A stretch of 64,000 nucleotides of DNA from Formosa haliotis (GTDB lineage Bacteria > Bacteroidota > Bacteroidia > Flavobacteriales > Flavobacteriaceae): positions 3,941,501 through 4,005,500 of the forward strand of contig NZ_BDEL01000001.1 in assembly GCF_001685485.1 (NCBI RefSeq). The letters run 5' to 3'. The notes below the pieces were generated by a model. It was not told the DNA's origin. It worked only from the letters and a program-made list of their open reading frames with translations, and searched no databases. Numbering within the stretch: position 1 is the stretch's first letter; each line of letters begins with the position of its first letter. Below are positions 54,682 through 63,731 of the stretch, piece after piece. Made by a program: the position numbers and the translations under genes.

Positions 54682-57443
54682 TCAGCGTCTAATAATGATG
54701 TTTCTCCCTCCTTGCACTTCTCCAGCTTTTCCTAGGGTGTTAAACTTCCAACTAAAGCCTAACATAAAATATTGTTGTAACACGGTACTTTGTCTATCTT
54801 CTATATAGTTTTCGTTAATTTCACGTCTAGAATTGTTGTTTTGGTTTAATAAGTCGTAGGCTTTTAAAGTGATAGCCCCTTGATCTTTTAGAACAGCATA
54901 AGATAATATGGAATTCCAGAACCACGCACTTTTTTCGAAACCATCAGATATATTGGGGTTGTAATTGTAGTTTATAGTATTGCTCCATTCTAGTTTTTTA
55001 GTGATATTATTTCTAGAATTTATATACAGTCTATGTACAGTATATTCTTGTTTATTAAACAGGTCGGTGTCAAAGGTATTGTGCGTAAAGTCTAAATTAT
55101 AATGCGTTCTTAAATCCATAACATCTTTCCATTGAAATCTTAAACCAACATTTGGGCTTATAGATTTTCTTAGTGAAGCATATTGCACATCGTTAGTGAA
55201 ATTTATGTAACGGTTTATTGAATTGGAAACACCCACATTCATTTGCAGGGTTTTTAAACTATCTATTTTCACTCTCTTATTAAATCCTGCATCGATGTAG
55301 AATCTGTAGTTTCCATCTACATTTTCGTAAGTGGTTACCTTTTCTAAATTCTCGTTAACCGTTGTTTTAGATACCACCGCATCATTAATTATACTGGTGT
55401 AGGTGTAAAGGTTAAAGCCTATACCTTTTTGAAAATTATTGTTATTAAAGAATATGTTGAAATTATGATTATCTGTAGGACTTAAGTCTGGGTTACCAAC
55501 AACAATATCTAAAGGATCTGTTACGTCTACAAAGGTTTGTAATTGGTTTAATGCGGGGGCATCGTTTCTTAAATCGTATCGTAAACCTATTTGAGTTTTT
55601 GGTCCGTTATAGTTTAAACGATATTGAATAGCTGCAGCATTAAATTGGCGTTTTAAATCATATTCAGGTCGTAAAGCATCTTTATTTTCAAGGGTTCTAA
55701 AAATAAAATCTGTTTTTAAAGAGGTTCTCCATTTTTTAGATTTGTATTCTAAAGCGGCTGTTGGTGTACTGGTAATATTAGCATATTCGTAGTCAGAATT
55801 AAATGCCGTATTTGTAGTGGGTTCGTAGTTTTGTGTGTCCTCGTTATAATCGAAGGACATTCTGGTATTTAAAATGGTGTGATCTCTATAGGCATAACCA
55901 AGGTCTAAAAACAAGCTCTTGTCTATTAACGGTAAACGGTAAGTTGCCGCAGCTATGAATGTTTTATTGGAATTTTCGGTTTCTCGTAACTGATTGATTT
56001 CTGTAGTTTTTAGAGCATCACCAAGTATATTTATTTCATTCTCTAATTTATTTTCATCGTCTGTTTGAATGGTTCTGTAAAATACATCCATCTTTAAAAA
56101 CGACCCTTTTTTACCTAATAGTTTAGTGATGTTTGTGTTATTCTGAAATTCGGACTCATCGGTTTCCGTATACGAATTACTGGTAGAATTATTAATAGGC
56201 TCACCAAATTCGCTATAAGAGTTCTGATTTTCTAGATAGGCGTTGGTGCGTTTAATTTTTCTTACTTGAGGCCTTAAGGTAATTAGTAACGTAGAATCTA
56301 TTTTAAATTTAATATTAGAATCGATACCATGCTGATCGGCATTTTGTACTGCTTTGGAATATGCACTTGTAAAATAACGACCATTTGGAAGAATGTTTTC
56401 ACGATCGGAGATGGTTTCATTTTCATTATCTGTATTAGAACCAAAATAACTAGCAGTAGCTTCTGCAACTTTACCCCAGTCATCGGCATAATTAAAGCCA
56501 TAATTTCTAGACGTAATTATACCGTCTATGCCAAAATTAAAAATTTGACTACTATTATCGTACGAGGCTCTACCACCAAACATTTTGTCTATTTCGCCAT
56601 AACTAAAACCAGGTTCGTTAATATTGTTGGTGCCTACTAAAGCACTCAATCGTAAATCGTCATTAAATTGATTATACATGCCGGCCAATTGGTAACGTTC
56701 GTCTGTACCGCCTCCTGCTGCTAACCGGCCAAATACGCCTTTATTATTTTCTTTTTTAATAACTAGGTTTACCGTTTTGTTTTCTCCATCTCCAGCTTCG
56801 CCAGTAAAGCCTTCATCATCGGTTTTAGTGTCGGAAACTTGAATTTTTTCAATGATGTCTTTACTTAAATTTCGGGTGGCAATAGTAGGATCGTTACCAA
56901 AAAAGCTTTGCCGTTTACCAATACCTGATTTACAGGTTTTCCATTAATCTTTATTTTGCCATCGGGACCGACTTCTACTCCTGGTAATTCTTTTAGTAGG
57001 TCTTCTATATTGGCATCTTTCTTAGTTTTAAAGGACTTTACATTAAACTCTAAAGTATCTTTTTTTATGGTTACTGGGGCTTGAGATTTTATTAAAACTT
57101 CGTCTAATTTTGCTGCATTTTCCGAAAGTTTAATGGTTCCTAAATTTATCTTAGAAGTGTCTAAACTTACTTTAGTTCTATATGTTTTATATCCCATAAA
57201 CGACACATACAAGTCGGCTTGTTTATCGCTTGTTTTGTTTTCTAAAGTAAAGACTCCCTTTTGGTTAGAAATGGTATAGGTAATTAAAGTACTGTCTGTT
57301 TCGCGTTGTAGATATACCGTAGCAGCTTCTAAAGGCATGCTGTCTTCTTCGGAAGTTAATTGTCCTGTAATTTCGAAAGATCGCTGCTGGGCATAAGTTA
57401 TACTAACACAACATAAGGCTAGTAATACGAGTATGTTTTTCAT
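54682..57443 (-). pseudogene. TonB-dependent receptor-like outer-membrane beta-barrel protein with a -1 frameshift
   Basis: The 5' part (57443-56865) encodes signal peptide ending TYAQQ, a carboxypeptidase-like domain (EITGQLTSEEDSMPLEAATVYLQ ... SFMGYKTYRTK) and the plug start (LLKELPGVEVGPDGKIKINGKPVNQVLVNGKAF). It then ends out of frame in LVTILLLPPEI. The rest of the protein (FGNDPTIATRNLSKDIIEKIQVSDTKTDD...) is in the next frame down to 54682, with a full barrel ending GGRNIIIRR. The run at 56899-56904 has six A (T on the coding strand) where seven give GKAFFGNDP. The slip sequence reads T TTT TTG. It lies 147 bp downstream of the LytTR gene and may be its target. Confidence 0.8.
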
Positions 57444-57590
57444 GTGATGGTGATTCCTTAGTTATAGATTATAAGAATCTAAAAATACTTCACAGAAAAC
57501 GCATAATGGGTTGTAAATGAGTTGTTGGTAGGATTGAATTAGAATTGGGATGCTTGCTATTAGAATTCAAATTTAAATAACAATTAAATG

Positions 57591-58337
57591 TTAAGAAGAC
57601 AATTCGCGAAGGGTTTGCTCTTTTTTATGTTTAGACACACTAACCGTACTGCCATCTTCCATTAAAATATATCCGCCGTCTCTTTTAACGTACGATTTTA
57701 CATGATTTTTATTGATTAAATGCGATTGGTGCGTTCTAATAAACCCGTATGCCGACAACAATTCGTCCCATTCCTTTAAGGTGCGGGATACTAAAATTGA
57801 GCGTTTATCGCTCATATAAAACATGGTATAATTATTTTCTCCTTTACATCTAATAATGTCGTCTACATTTACAAAAAACAATTCGTCTGCAGTGGGTAAC
57901 GCTATCTTTTTAGGACCTTGATTGTTCTTTAAATTATCGACTAAGGCTTTTAATTTGTGATTTTCTTTTTTCTGTTCGACAACGGTTAATACGTTTTGAA
58001 CCGCTTGTTGTAATTCGGAAATTACCACCGGTTTCATTAAATAGTCTAAAGCACAGGAACGAATGGCTTTTAAAACATATTTGTTATAAGCAGTCACAAA
58101 AATAACCTCGAAGTTTACCACAGGTAGTGCTTCTAACATGCTAAAACCATTTTTTTTAGGCATTTCTATATCAAGAAACACCAAGTCCGGCTGATGTTCG
58201 GCAATAAGCGCCATACCTTCGTCGGCCGATGAAGCTGTAGCCAAAACCAATACCTCGGGGCAATGTAATTCTAATAATCGTTTTAGGTTTTCTTGGTTAT
58301 GCACCTCGTCATCTATAAGTATACTTTTTAGTTTCAT
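57591..58337 (-). CDS. LytTR-family response regulator
   Basis: A 248-residue two-component regulator. Receiver domain (1-120): KSILIDDEVHNQENL with the acidic pair at 9-10, phosphoacceptor Asp56 in LVFLDIEMPKKNG, Thr in VIFVTAYNKY and Lys in DYLMKPV. A short coiled linker (EQKKENHKLKALVDNLKNN) follows. The LytTR DNA-binding domain (about 145-245) shows FFVNVDDIIRCKGENNYTMFYM, LKEWDELLSAYGFIRTHQSHLINKNHVK and DGGYILMEDGSTVSVSK. It starts 10 bp after the sensor kinase gene, so the two are co-transcribed. Confidence 0.92.
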   Translation of the reverse strand: MKLKSILIDDEVHNQENLKRLLELHCPEVLVLATASSADEGMALIAEHQPDLVFLDIEMPKKNGFSMLEALPVVNFEVIFVTAYNKYVLKAIRSCALDYLMKPVVISELQQAVQNVLTVVEQKKENHKLKALVDNLKNNQGPKKIALPTADELFFVNVDDIIRCKGENNYTMFYMSDKRSILVSRTLKEWDELLSAYGFIRTHQSHLINKNHVKSYVKRDGGYILMEDGSTVSVSKHKKEQTLRELSS

Positions 58338-58347
58338 CTGTGCGCTG

Positions 58348-59697
58348 TTAGTACCGTAATGGCATTATAATTTTTACTTCTGTTCCTGTTTCTGCCTTGT
58401 CTTTTTCAGACCGGTCTAGAATACTAATTTTTGCATTGGTATTATATGTTTCATTTATTAACCGGATACGATCTTCTGCAAGTTTTAATCCGTATTTATT
58501 ACGATTTAAATCGGGTTGTTTTTGCGCTTTTGCAGTGTTTACCCCAATGCCGTTATCGGTTACCAAACAAATAAGATTTTCGCTGTCTGAATGAAATTCT
58601 ACCGAAAGTGTTCTGTTAGCATCTATTTCTTTTAAGCCATGAATAATAGCGTTTTCTACAAATGGTTGCACCAACATGGCAGGAATTTCTAACTCGTCTT
58701 GGTTTATGGCATCATCAATAATAATTTGATATTCGAAATCGAGGCGTAATTTTTCAATCTCCAGGTATTTTCTTATCGATTCTATTTCATCTGTTAAAGA
58801 TACTAGTCCGCTTTCTGTTTTGTCTAAAGTTAATCTCATGAGTTGCGAAAACTCGGTTAAATAATGGTTGGCTCTTTCATTATCACCTTGATTAATTAAA
58901 TTCTGAATAGCGCTAAGGGCATTAAACAAAAAGTGCGGATTCATTTGCGATCTAAAACTCTTTAACTGCATTTCGGTAAATAACCGTTTAGAATGTTCTT
59001 TCTTTTTAGTAATTGCAATTTGCCATTTTAATAAAAGAAAGCTTAACAAGGCTAACAGTAAAACCGCCAATACAATAATATTATTTTTGTTTTTCTGTAA
59101 AAATGTGGCTTTTTTAAACACAAAGGGTTCTAAGAAATTGGCGTTCATATAATGACCATTTTCACCAATACTATTATGCAACAAATAATAGGCTCCGGCA
59201 TTATAAACCACCATCGTATAATTTTTTATATTGGTCGTGCTTACATAATCTAATAGGTAGCTTTTGTCTGCAAACTGAACCTCGTCTGCCTTTACCAAAA
59301 TTTTATTTGTTTTTGCATACCACACATCGACTAATTCCTCTGGGATCTGCTTTTCATTTTTGAATTTAGACTTTTTAAAACTGGTGATTTTATCGCCTTC
59401 ATCTAAAAACAAATTGTTAGGGCTAAGTCTAGAAATAATGAAGTTTTTTGTAATATCCTTAACTCTGCAGCTAAACTGAAGTTCGTTATTATACTTTTGA
59501 ATATTCTCGTAATAATATAACTCGTTTCGTATAACAATATAGTTTGGAGTTATAATTAAGCTAATTTGATACTGATTGTTAAACCAAGTACCATAGCTGT
59601 ATTCAGGTAATTCTGAAGGTAATATTTGGTGTCTTTGGGCTAATAGCATCAAGGGTGCTAGGGCCAATACAACTAAAACTATAATTCGTTTCCTCAC
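58348..59697 (-). CDS. LytS-like sensor histidine kinase with a two-part periplasmic sensor
   Basis: A 449-residue membrane kinase. Signal/first helix (MRKRIIVLVVLALAPLMLLAQ), a periplasmic domain of about 25-195, one transmembrane segment (NIIVLAVLLLALLSFLLL, about 202-220), then the His_kinase domain with HFLFN in SQMNPHFLFNALSAIQNLI near 256. The ATPase has QPFVENAIIHGLK and VTDNGIGVN. The sensor shows two beta modules starting LPEYSYGTWFNNQY and IPEELVDVWYAKTN, with ELYYYENIQK between. The upstream gene's product contains the same order of motifs (FGSWHDKYG, MYRYRDIYK, MPEEVKGNWKH). The phospho-partner is the downstream LytTR regulator. Confidence 0.9.
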   Translation of the reverse strand: MRKRIIVLVVLALAPLMLLAQRHQILPSELPEYSYGTWFNNQYQISLIITPNYIVIRNELYYYENIQKYNNELQFSCRVKDITKNFIISRLSPNNLFLDEGDKITSFKKSKFKNEKQIPEELVDVWYAKTNKILVKADEVQFADKSYLLDYVSTTNIKNYTMVVYNAGAYYLLHNSIGENGHYMNANFLEPFVFKKATFLQKNKNNIIVLAVLLLALLSFLLLKWQIAITKKKEHSKRLFTEMQLKSFRSQMNPHFLFNALSAIQNLINQGDNERANHYLTEFSQLMRLTLDKTESGLVSLTDEIESIRKYLEIEKLRLDFEYQIIIDDAINQDELEIPAMLVQPFVENAIIHGLKEIDANRTLSVEFHSDSENLICLVTDNGIGVNTAKAQKQPDLNRNKYGLKLAEDRIRLINETYNTNAKISILDRSEKDKAETGTEVKIIMPLRY

Positions 59698-59709
59698 AGT
59701 TATTACCTC

Positions 59710-60702
59710 TTAGTTAATGTTTTTTACTTTTCTATAAATAGCTCCAGGAAAACCTGTTGGCGTTAACACATAATTAGAGCCATTTTTCTCTGCCTTAAAT
59801 GCATTAAAATGTTTACCATTATCTAGTAGGAACCAAAATACATCTCCAGATTTTGAACTCCCAATAGTTATTATACGGTTATTTTCAATCTCGTTAATAT
59901 TTGGAATACCGGTATCATCGTTATAAAAATAGGTATCGGTAATTCTAATTTTTTTAACGCCCATAAAATGTTTCCAATTCCCTTTAACTTCTTCTGGCAT
60001 GGTTATGTTTCGCTGATCTCGGTTTAAGATTACCATTTTATCATACCGCAGTGTTAAACTATCTTGTGTATGTTTTAAGATATCGATATTGCCTCCCGAG
60101 GTATGAAGCAGGAATGTGCCGTCTCCCGTTTTATAAATGTCGCGATACCTATACATTTTAAATTCATATAATAAAAATTCTGGAGTTGCAAGCGCGATTA
60201 AAGTTCCATATTTATCGTGCCAACTGCCAAAAAAAGATTTTGGTAAATCTGCTAGAGCTATGGGTTGCTTCTCTAGTTTTGGAGCAACAGTTGTATTAGA
60301 AATATTGATGTTTTTTATATACCAATTAGCCTCTCCAGAATCGTGTTCTTTATAATCAATTGTAGTAATTGTTTTGTTTAAAGGCGGAAAATATAATTTA
60401 TAAATCATGCCTTCTGGGTTATCGACTAAAACACTTTCTCCGATATTTAATCCTACAGCTTTCTTAATAAACATCTTGTCGCCTTGATTAGAGTCGTCCT
60501 GAATATGGGTAATACTGGGAATTATAAAACTAACACCTCTTTTCATAAAAAAGTGTAAGATGGTTTCTTCTTCTGTTAATTCGATTTTTGTTAATTCGGC
60601 AGAAAAATTCATACCCTCATGAACGGGATTATAAATAACTTTTTGTGCCCATACTTGAAAAGTACACAAAAGAAGAATTACGATTAAATAGCGTTTTTTC
60701 AT
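59710..60702 (-). CDS. Secreted protein related to the kinase sensor domain, unknown function
   Basis: A 330-residue protein with a Sec signal peptide (MKKRYLIVILLLCTFQVWAQ). The first 130 residues (HEGMNFSAELTKIELTEEETILHFF ...) form a domain I do not recognise. The remaining 170 align by motif order with the sensor domain of the neighbouring kinase: LPKSFFGSWHDKYGTLIALATPEFLLYEFKMYRYRDIYK, then MPEEVKGNWKHFMGVKKIRIT, and GAIYRKV at the end. The ATG at 60702 is favoured over 60711 because a -7 box at 60720-60727 would place the RNA start near 60713. It is first in the operon (12 bp to the kinase gene) and may bind the same ligand. Confidence 0.7.
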   Translation of the reverse strand: MKKRYLIVILLLCTFQVWAQKVIYNPVHEGMNFSAELTKIELTEEETILHFFMKRGVSFIIPSITHIQDDSNQGDKMFIKKAVGLNIGESVLVDNPEGMIYKLYFPPLNKTITTIDYKEHDSGEANWYIKNINISNTTVAPKLEKQPIALADLPKSFFGSWHDKYGTLIALATPEFLLYEFKMYRYRDIYKTGDGTFLLHTSGGNIDILKHTQDSLTLRYDKMVILNRDQRNITMPEEVKGNWKHFMGVKKIRITDTYFYNDDTGIPNINEIENNRIITIGSSKSGDVFWFLLDNGKHFNAFKAEKNGSNYVLTPTGFPGAIYRKVKNIN

Positions 60703-60719
60703 ATTAAACATGTCGTAAA

Positions 60720-60727
60720 CAAATTTA
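60720..60727 (-). promoter_or_regulatory. -7 box for the two-component operon
   Basis: Minus-strand TAAATTTG is an exact TAnnTTTG match, 18 bp before the ATG at 60702. No clear -33 TTTG was seen at the standard spacing. Confidence 0.5.
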
Positions 60728-61213
<486 letters not shown>

Positions 61214-61297
61214 TAGTAGAATAATATAGGTTTAAATAATTCTCGTTATTGCTAAATAGTAGTAAGGATGTAAGTATTAAGCATAAATTATATAAAC

Positions 61298-61336
61298 AGT
61301 ATAGGCTTTCTTTTTTCTTAGGAAAGCCTATACTTA
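61298..61336 (+). terminator. Bidirectional terminator between the Lmo0937-like gene and hemG
   Basis: A 13-bp perfect inverted repeat AGTATAGGCTTTC / GAAAGCCTATACT with an 11-nt loop. It lies about 85 bp beyond the small-protein stop and only 5 bp beyond the restored hemG stop at 61339. That position supports the longer hemG reading. Confidence 0.8.
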
Positions 61337-61338
61337 TT

Positions 61339-61865
61339 TTATGCCAAGCATATGGTCTTGGCGAATTCTGCAACTCTATTCCAATTGGTATATTCTATGG
61401 GTTGGTCTGTTTTGGTTGGCCCTTTAGTCATTTTCATAATTAATTTAATCATCAAACTATCAAAAAAGAATACGATTTGTAGTCTAGTTTACCTGCAAAA
61501 ACATCAATTAAATTTGGATTCCAATCTATCTCTTTAAAATATTTTATAACATAAGGATTGCTGTTAAACCTGTCTTTATCACTTTTTCTAGCCACTAAAT
61601 TCACAGAGAAAAAGGCCGTGTAGATTTGGTTTAATTCGTTTTTGTTTTTTTTAATAAACTCGGTGACATCTTTATTGTGTTTCCCGTATCTAATGCTCGC
61701 TCCAAGTATGAGTTTAGAATATTTAGAGATAGGCTCTTTAAACGTAGAGAGTTCAATAACATCGGCAGTATATCCAAAATCCTTAGCATGTTGAGCAATT
61801 TGTCGACATATTTTAAGGGTCTGTCCATCGGTGGTTGAATATATGATGCCTATATGTGTATTCAT
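61339..61865 (-). pseudogene. hemG: Menaquinone-dependent protoporphyrinogen oxidase HemG-like flavodoxin, with a -1 frameshift
   Basis: HemG oxidises protoporphyrinogen IX to protoporphyrin IX with FMN and quinone. The first frame gives 137 residues: IGIIYSTTDGQTLKICRQIAQ (FMN loop), LILGASIRYGKHNKDVTEFI, YTAFFSVNLVARKSDKDR and DVFAGKLDYKSYSF. It then ends prematurely at 61452. The next frame supplies FDSLMIKLIMKMTKGPTKTDQPIEYTNWNRVAEFAK and a stop at 61339, exactly the missing HemG C-terminus (DRFMIKLIMKMSGG-like). The run at 61462-61467 has six A (coding T) where seven restore SFFDSLMIK. Restored length is 175 residues, near the 181 of E. coli HemG. The slip site reads T TTT TTG. Confidence 0.85.
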
Positions 61866-62132
61866 GTTCTGTCTACTACTTATGGTTTATCGATTTAAAA
61901 TTTAAAAAAGTTAATACAACCCAAGGACTCTAGGTATTTTGAATTTTTAAACTAAAATAAGCAATGTTTTTTACACGATATCGTGTATTCTATTTTTTTA
62001 AGAGCACGAATTCTTAATGATTTGAAACAATGTCAATATAAACAAACAAAGTTCCCAAACGATAGGGTAATAAATGATACTATTAACATTCTGAAATTAG
62101 GAAAGTTTGAAAAAAATCATGAAATTCGACGC

Positions 62133-62501
62133 GTGAAAACAGCAACCCTATTTTTAGCATTATTTCTGCTTCTAAAACCACTAATACCTTTAGTGGAATA
62201 TGCTGCGTTTTATGATTACATTAAAAACGAACTTTGTGAAAACAAAGAAATTGTTGAAATGAAATGTAATGGAAAATGTTATTTAGCAAAAGAAATGGCT
62301 AAAGTTTCAGACACACCAGAGTCTGGAACTAGTGATAAACAAACCGCTTTCGAAACAACGGTTGTGTTTTACCAGAACATTGTAGATACTGTTTTTACTC
62401 CTTTATTCTTAGATCTTAATTCAGAAAAAATAGCATCTAATTATAACAGATCTTACGCTTATTTAGATCAAGATGCCGTGTTTCATCCTCCTAAAGCTTA
62501 A
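62133..62501 (+). CDS. Small membrane-anchored protein with CxxxC motif, copper-cluster neighbour
   Basis: Starting at the GTG at 62133 the product is MKTATLFLALFLLLKPLIPLVEYAAFYDYIKNELCENKEIVEMKCNGKCYLAKEMAK and a soluble tail, 122 residues. The frame extends upstream to 61983 but that part lacks a coherent domain. The C-N-G-K-C-x-L motif (with a further Cys eight residues before) recurs in short Bacteroidota proteins near copper TonB receptors and may bind metal. It lies about 300 bp before the lipoprotein/receptor pair on the same strand. Family and function not established. Confidence 0.6.
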   Translation: MKTATLFLALFLLLKPLIPLVEYAAFYDYIKNELCENKEIVEMKCNGKCYLAKEMAKVSDTPESGTSDKQTAFETTVVFYQNIVDTVFTPLFLDLNSEKIASNYNRSYAYLDQDAVFHPPKA

Positions 62502-62803
62502 AACTTCAAGTATTTATAATTATTAAGTTGCCATGTGTTTTTCCGAATTTATCGGTAGCGCGTATTGGCTAAAACTTATATGTTATTACAATACACTTTA
62601 AATCAACTTTTATTAAGCATCAATTGTAGTTTTCAAATCATTTACATTTTAAATGTAATGTCTGTTTTACGCTAATTTGTAATGCTTCTTAAAAATGGTT
62701 TCCTACAGTCTCATGTAAAACAATGAGGATATTCTAAAGAAAATAATATAGCAATCCACTCGCCAAGGATATTGGGGATATGGGCTAAAAATGTCTTTGC
62801 AAA
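62502..62803. other. Intergenic region upstream of the lipoprotein/receptor pair
   Basis: About 300 bp with no open frame of note. It contains the 17-bp inverted repeat at 62642-62658 and probably the promoter of the following operon. TGTCTTTG at 62791-62798 is one base off TAnnTTTG but too close to the ATG at 62804 for a normal leader. Confidence 0.4.
62642..62658. promoter_or_regulatory. Perfect 17-bp inverted repeat, candidate operator
   Basis: TTACATTT-T-AAATGTAA, two 8-bp arms around one central base, about 145 bp upstream of the lipoprotein ATG. The A/T-rich dyad resembles metal-regulator operators in form only. No regulator is known here. Confidence 0.35.
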
Positions 62804-63727
62804 ATGAAGTTTTTAAACGTTCTTTTACCTGCAATTTGTATTGTGATTACCTCGTGTACTATCGCAAAAACAGATTATGAAGCAGAAATAAATAATGAAA
62901 CAACAGAATATTTCGAATTCGAAGAAGTCACGCGCACAACAAGCGGCGATTATACCATAAGTATAGAAGCTTTAAACGGTACACTTTATAAGGGCTATAA
63001 CGAAATTCATATAAAAATTTTTAATACCCAAAGTAGTATCGGGTTAGAGCGTGCAGATGTTACGTTTCTTCCCATTTTAACAGATGCTAATGGGAATAAA
63101 AGTTCTTGTCCGCATGATTATAATTTAGAATTTGTGACGGAAGAAGATTATTATTTGGGCTATGCCGTGTTTAGTAGCGAAAGTAATACTACAGTTAATT
63201 GGCAAGCTTATATTGGTTTTCAGGCAGATTCAGAATCCTTTACTATAAATCCGAGTATTACCGTTGAAACACAAACCAATAAGAATTTAAATATGACGGC
63301 TTTTACGGGTAATGATGATGAGCAGTACATTATAGCGCTGGTGTCTCCGCAAAGCCCGAATGTGTCTGAAAACGATTTGGTAGCTGGAATTTACAAGTAT
63401 AATAAGCCAGAGAAACCGGCAGGAAATTTTCCAGATTTGTCGCAATATTCTTATTCCATTGTTAAAGATTATAACTTGTTGTTAGACCCAAGGATGCCAG
63501 AACCTTCAATGGGAAATCATTCTTCGCCTAACAATCAAGATTTAACGCAACAAAATGATAGTTTATACCATGGCGTTGTAAATTATACAATGACAGGAAA
63601 TTGGACTCTGAATTTTATTCTTCACAATGAGAAAGGTAAAATAATAAAGGGAACCGTGGTTCCTACAGATTTTACTCCGGGGATAGAGGGCGTAAAAAGT
63701 GAACTTTTTATAGATATTTTATTCTAA
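62804..63727 (+). CDS. Lipoprotein with FixH/YtkA-like domain, probable copper-related
   Basis: A 307-residue lipoprotein (signal MKFLNVLLPAICIVITSC with lipobox VITSC). Two Ig-like halves: GDYTISIEALNGTLYKGYNEIHIKIFNTQSSIGLERADVTFLPIL and, at the C-terminus, RMPEPSMGNHSSPNNQ ... YHGVVNYTMTGNWTLNFIL. The latter is the YtkA/FixH arrangement (P-x-M-x-x-H-S-x-P ... G-x-x-x-x-T-M-x-G-x-W-x-h-x-h) with methionine and histidine that could bind Cu(I). It is followed after 4 bp by a TonB receptor of NosA/OprC type, so a periplasmic copper-handling role is likely but inferred. Confidence 0.7.
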   Translation: MKFLNVLLPAICIVITSCTIAKTDYEAEINNETTEYFEFEEVTRTTSGDYTISIEALNGTLYKGYNEIHIKIFNTQSSIGLERADVTFLPILTDANGNKSSCPHDYNLEFVTEEDYYLGYAVFSSESNTTVNWQAYIGFQADSESFTINPSITVETQTNKNLNMTAFTGNDDEQYIIALVSPQSPNVSENDLVAGIYKYNKPEKPAGNFPDLSQYSYSIVKDYNLLLDPRMPEPSMGNHSSPNNQDLTQQNDSLYHGVVNYTMTGNWTLNFILHNEKGKIIKGTVVPTDFTPGIEGVKSELFIDILF

Positions 63728-63731
63728 AGAA

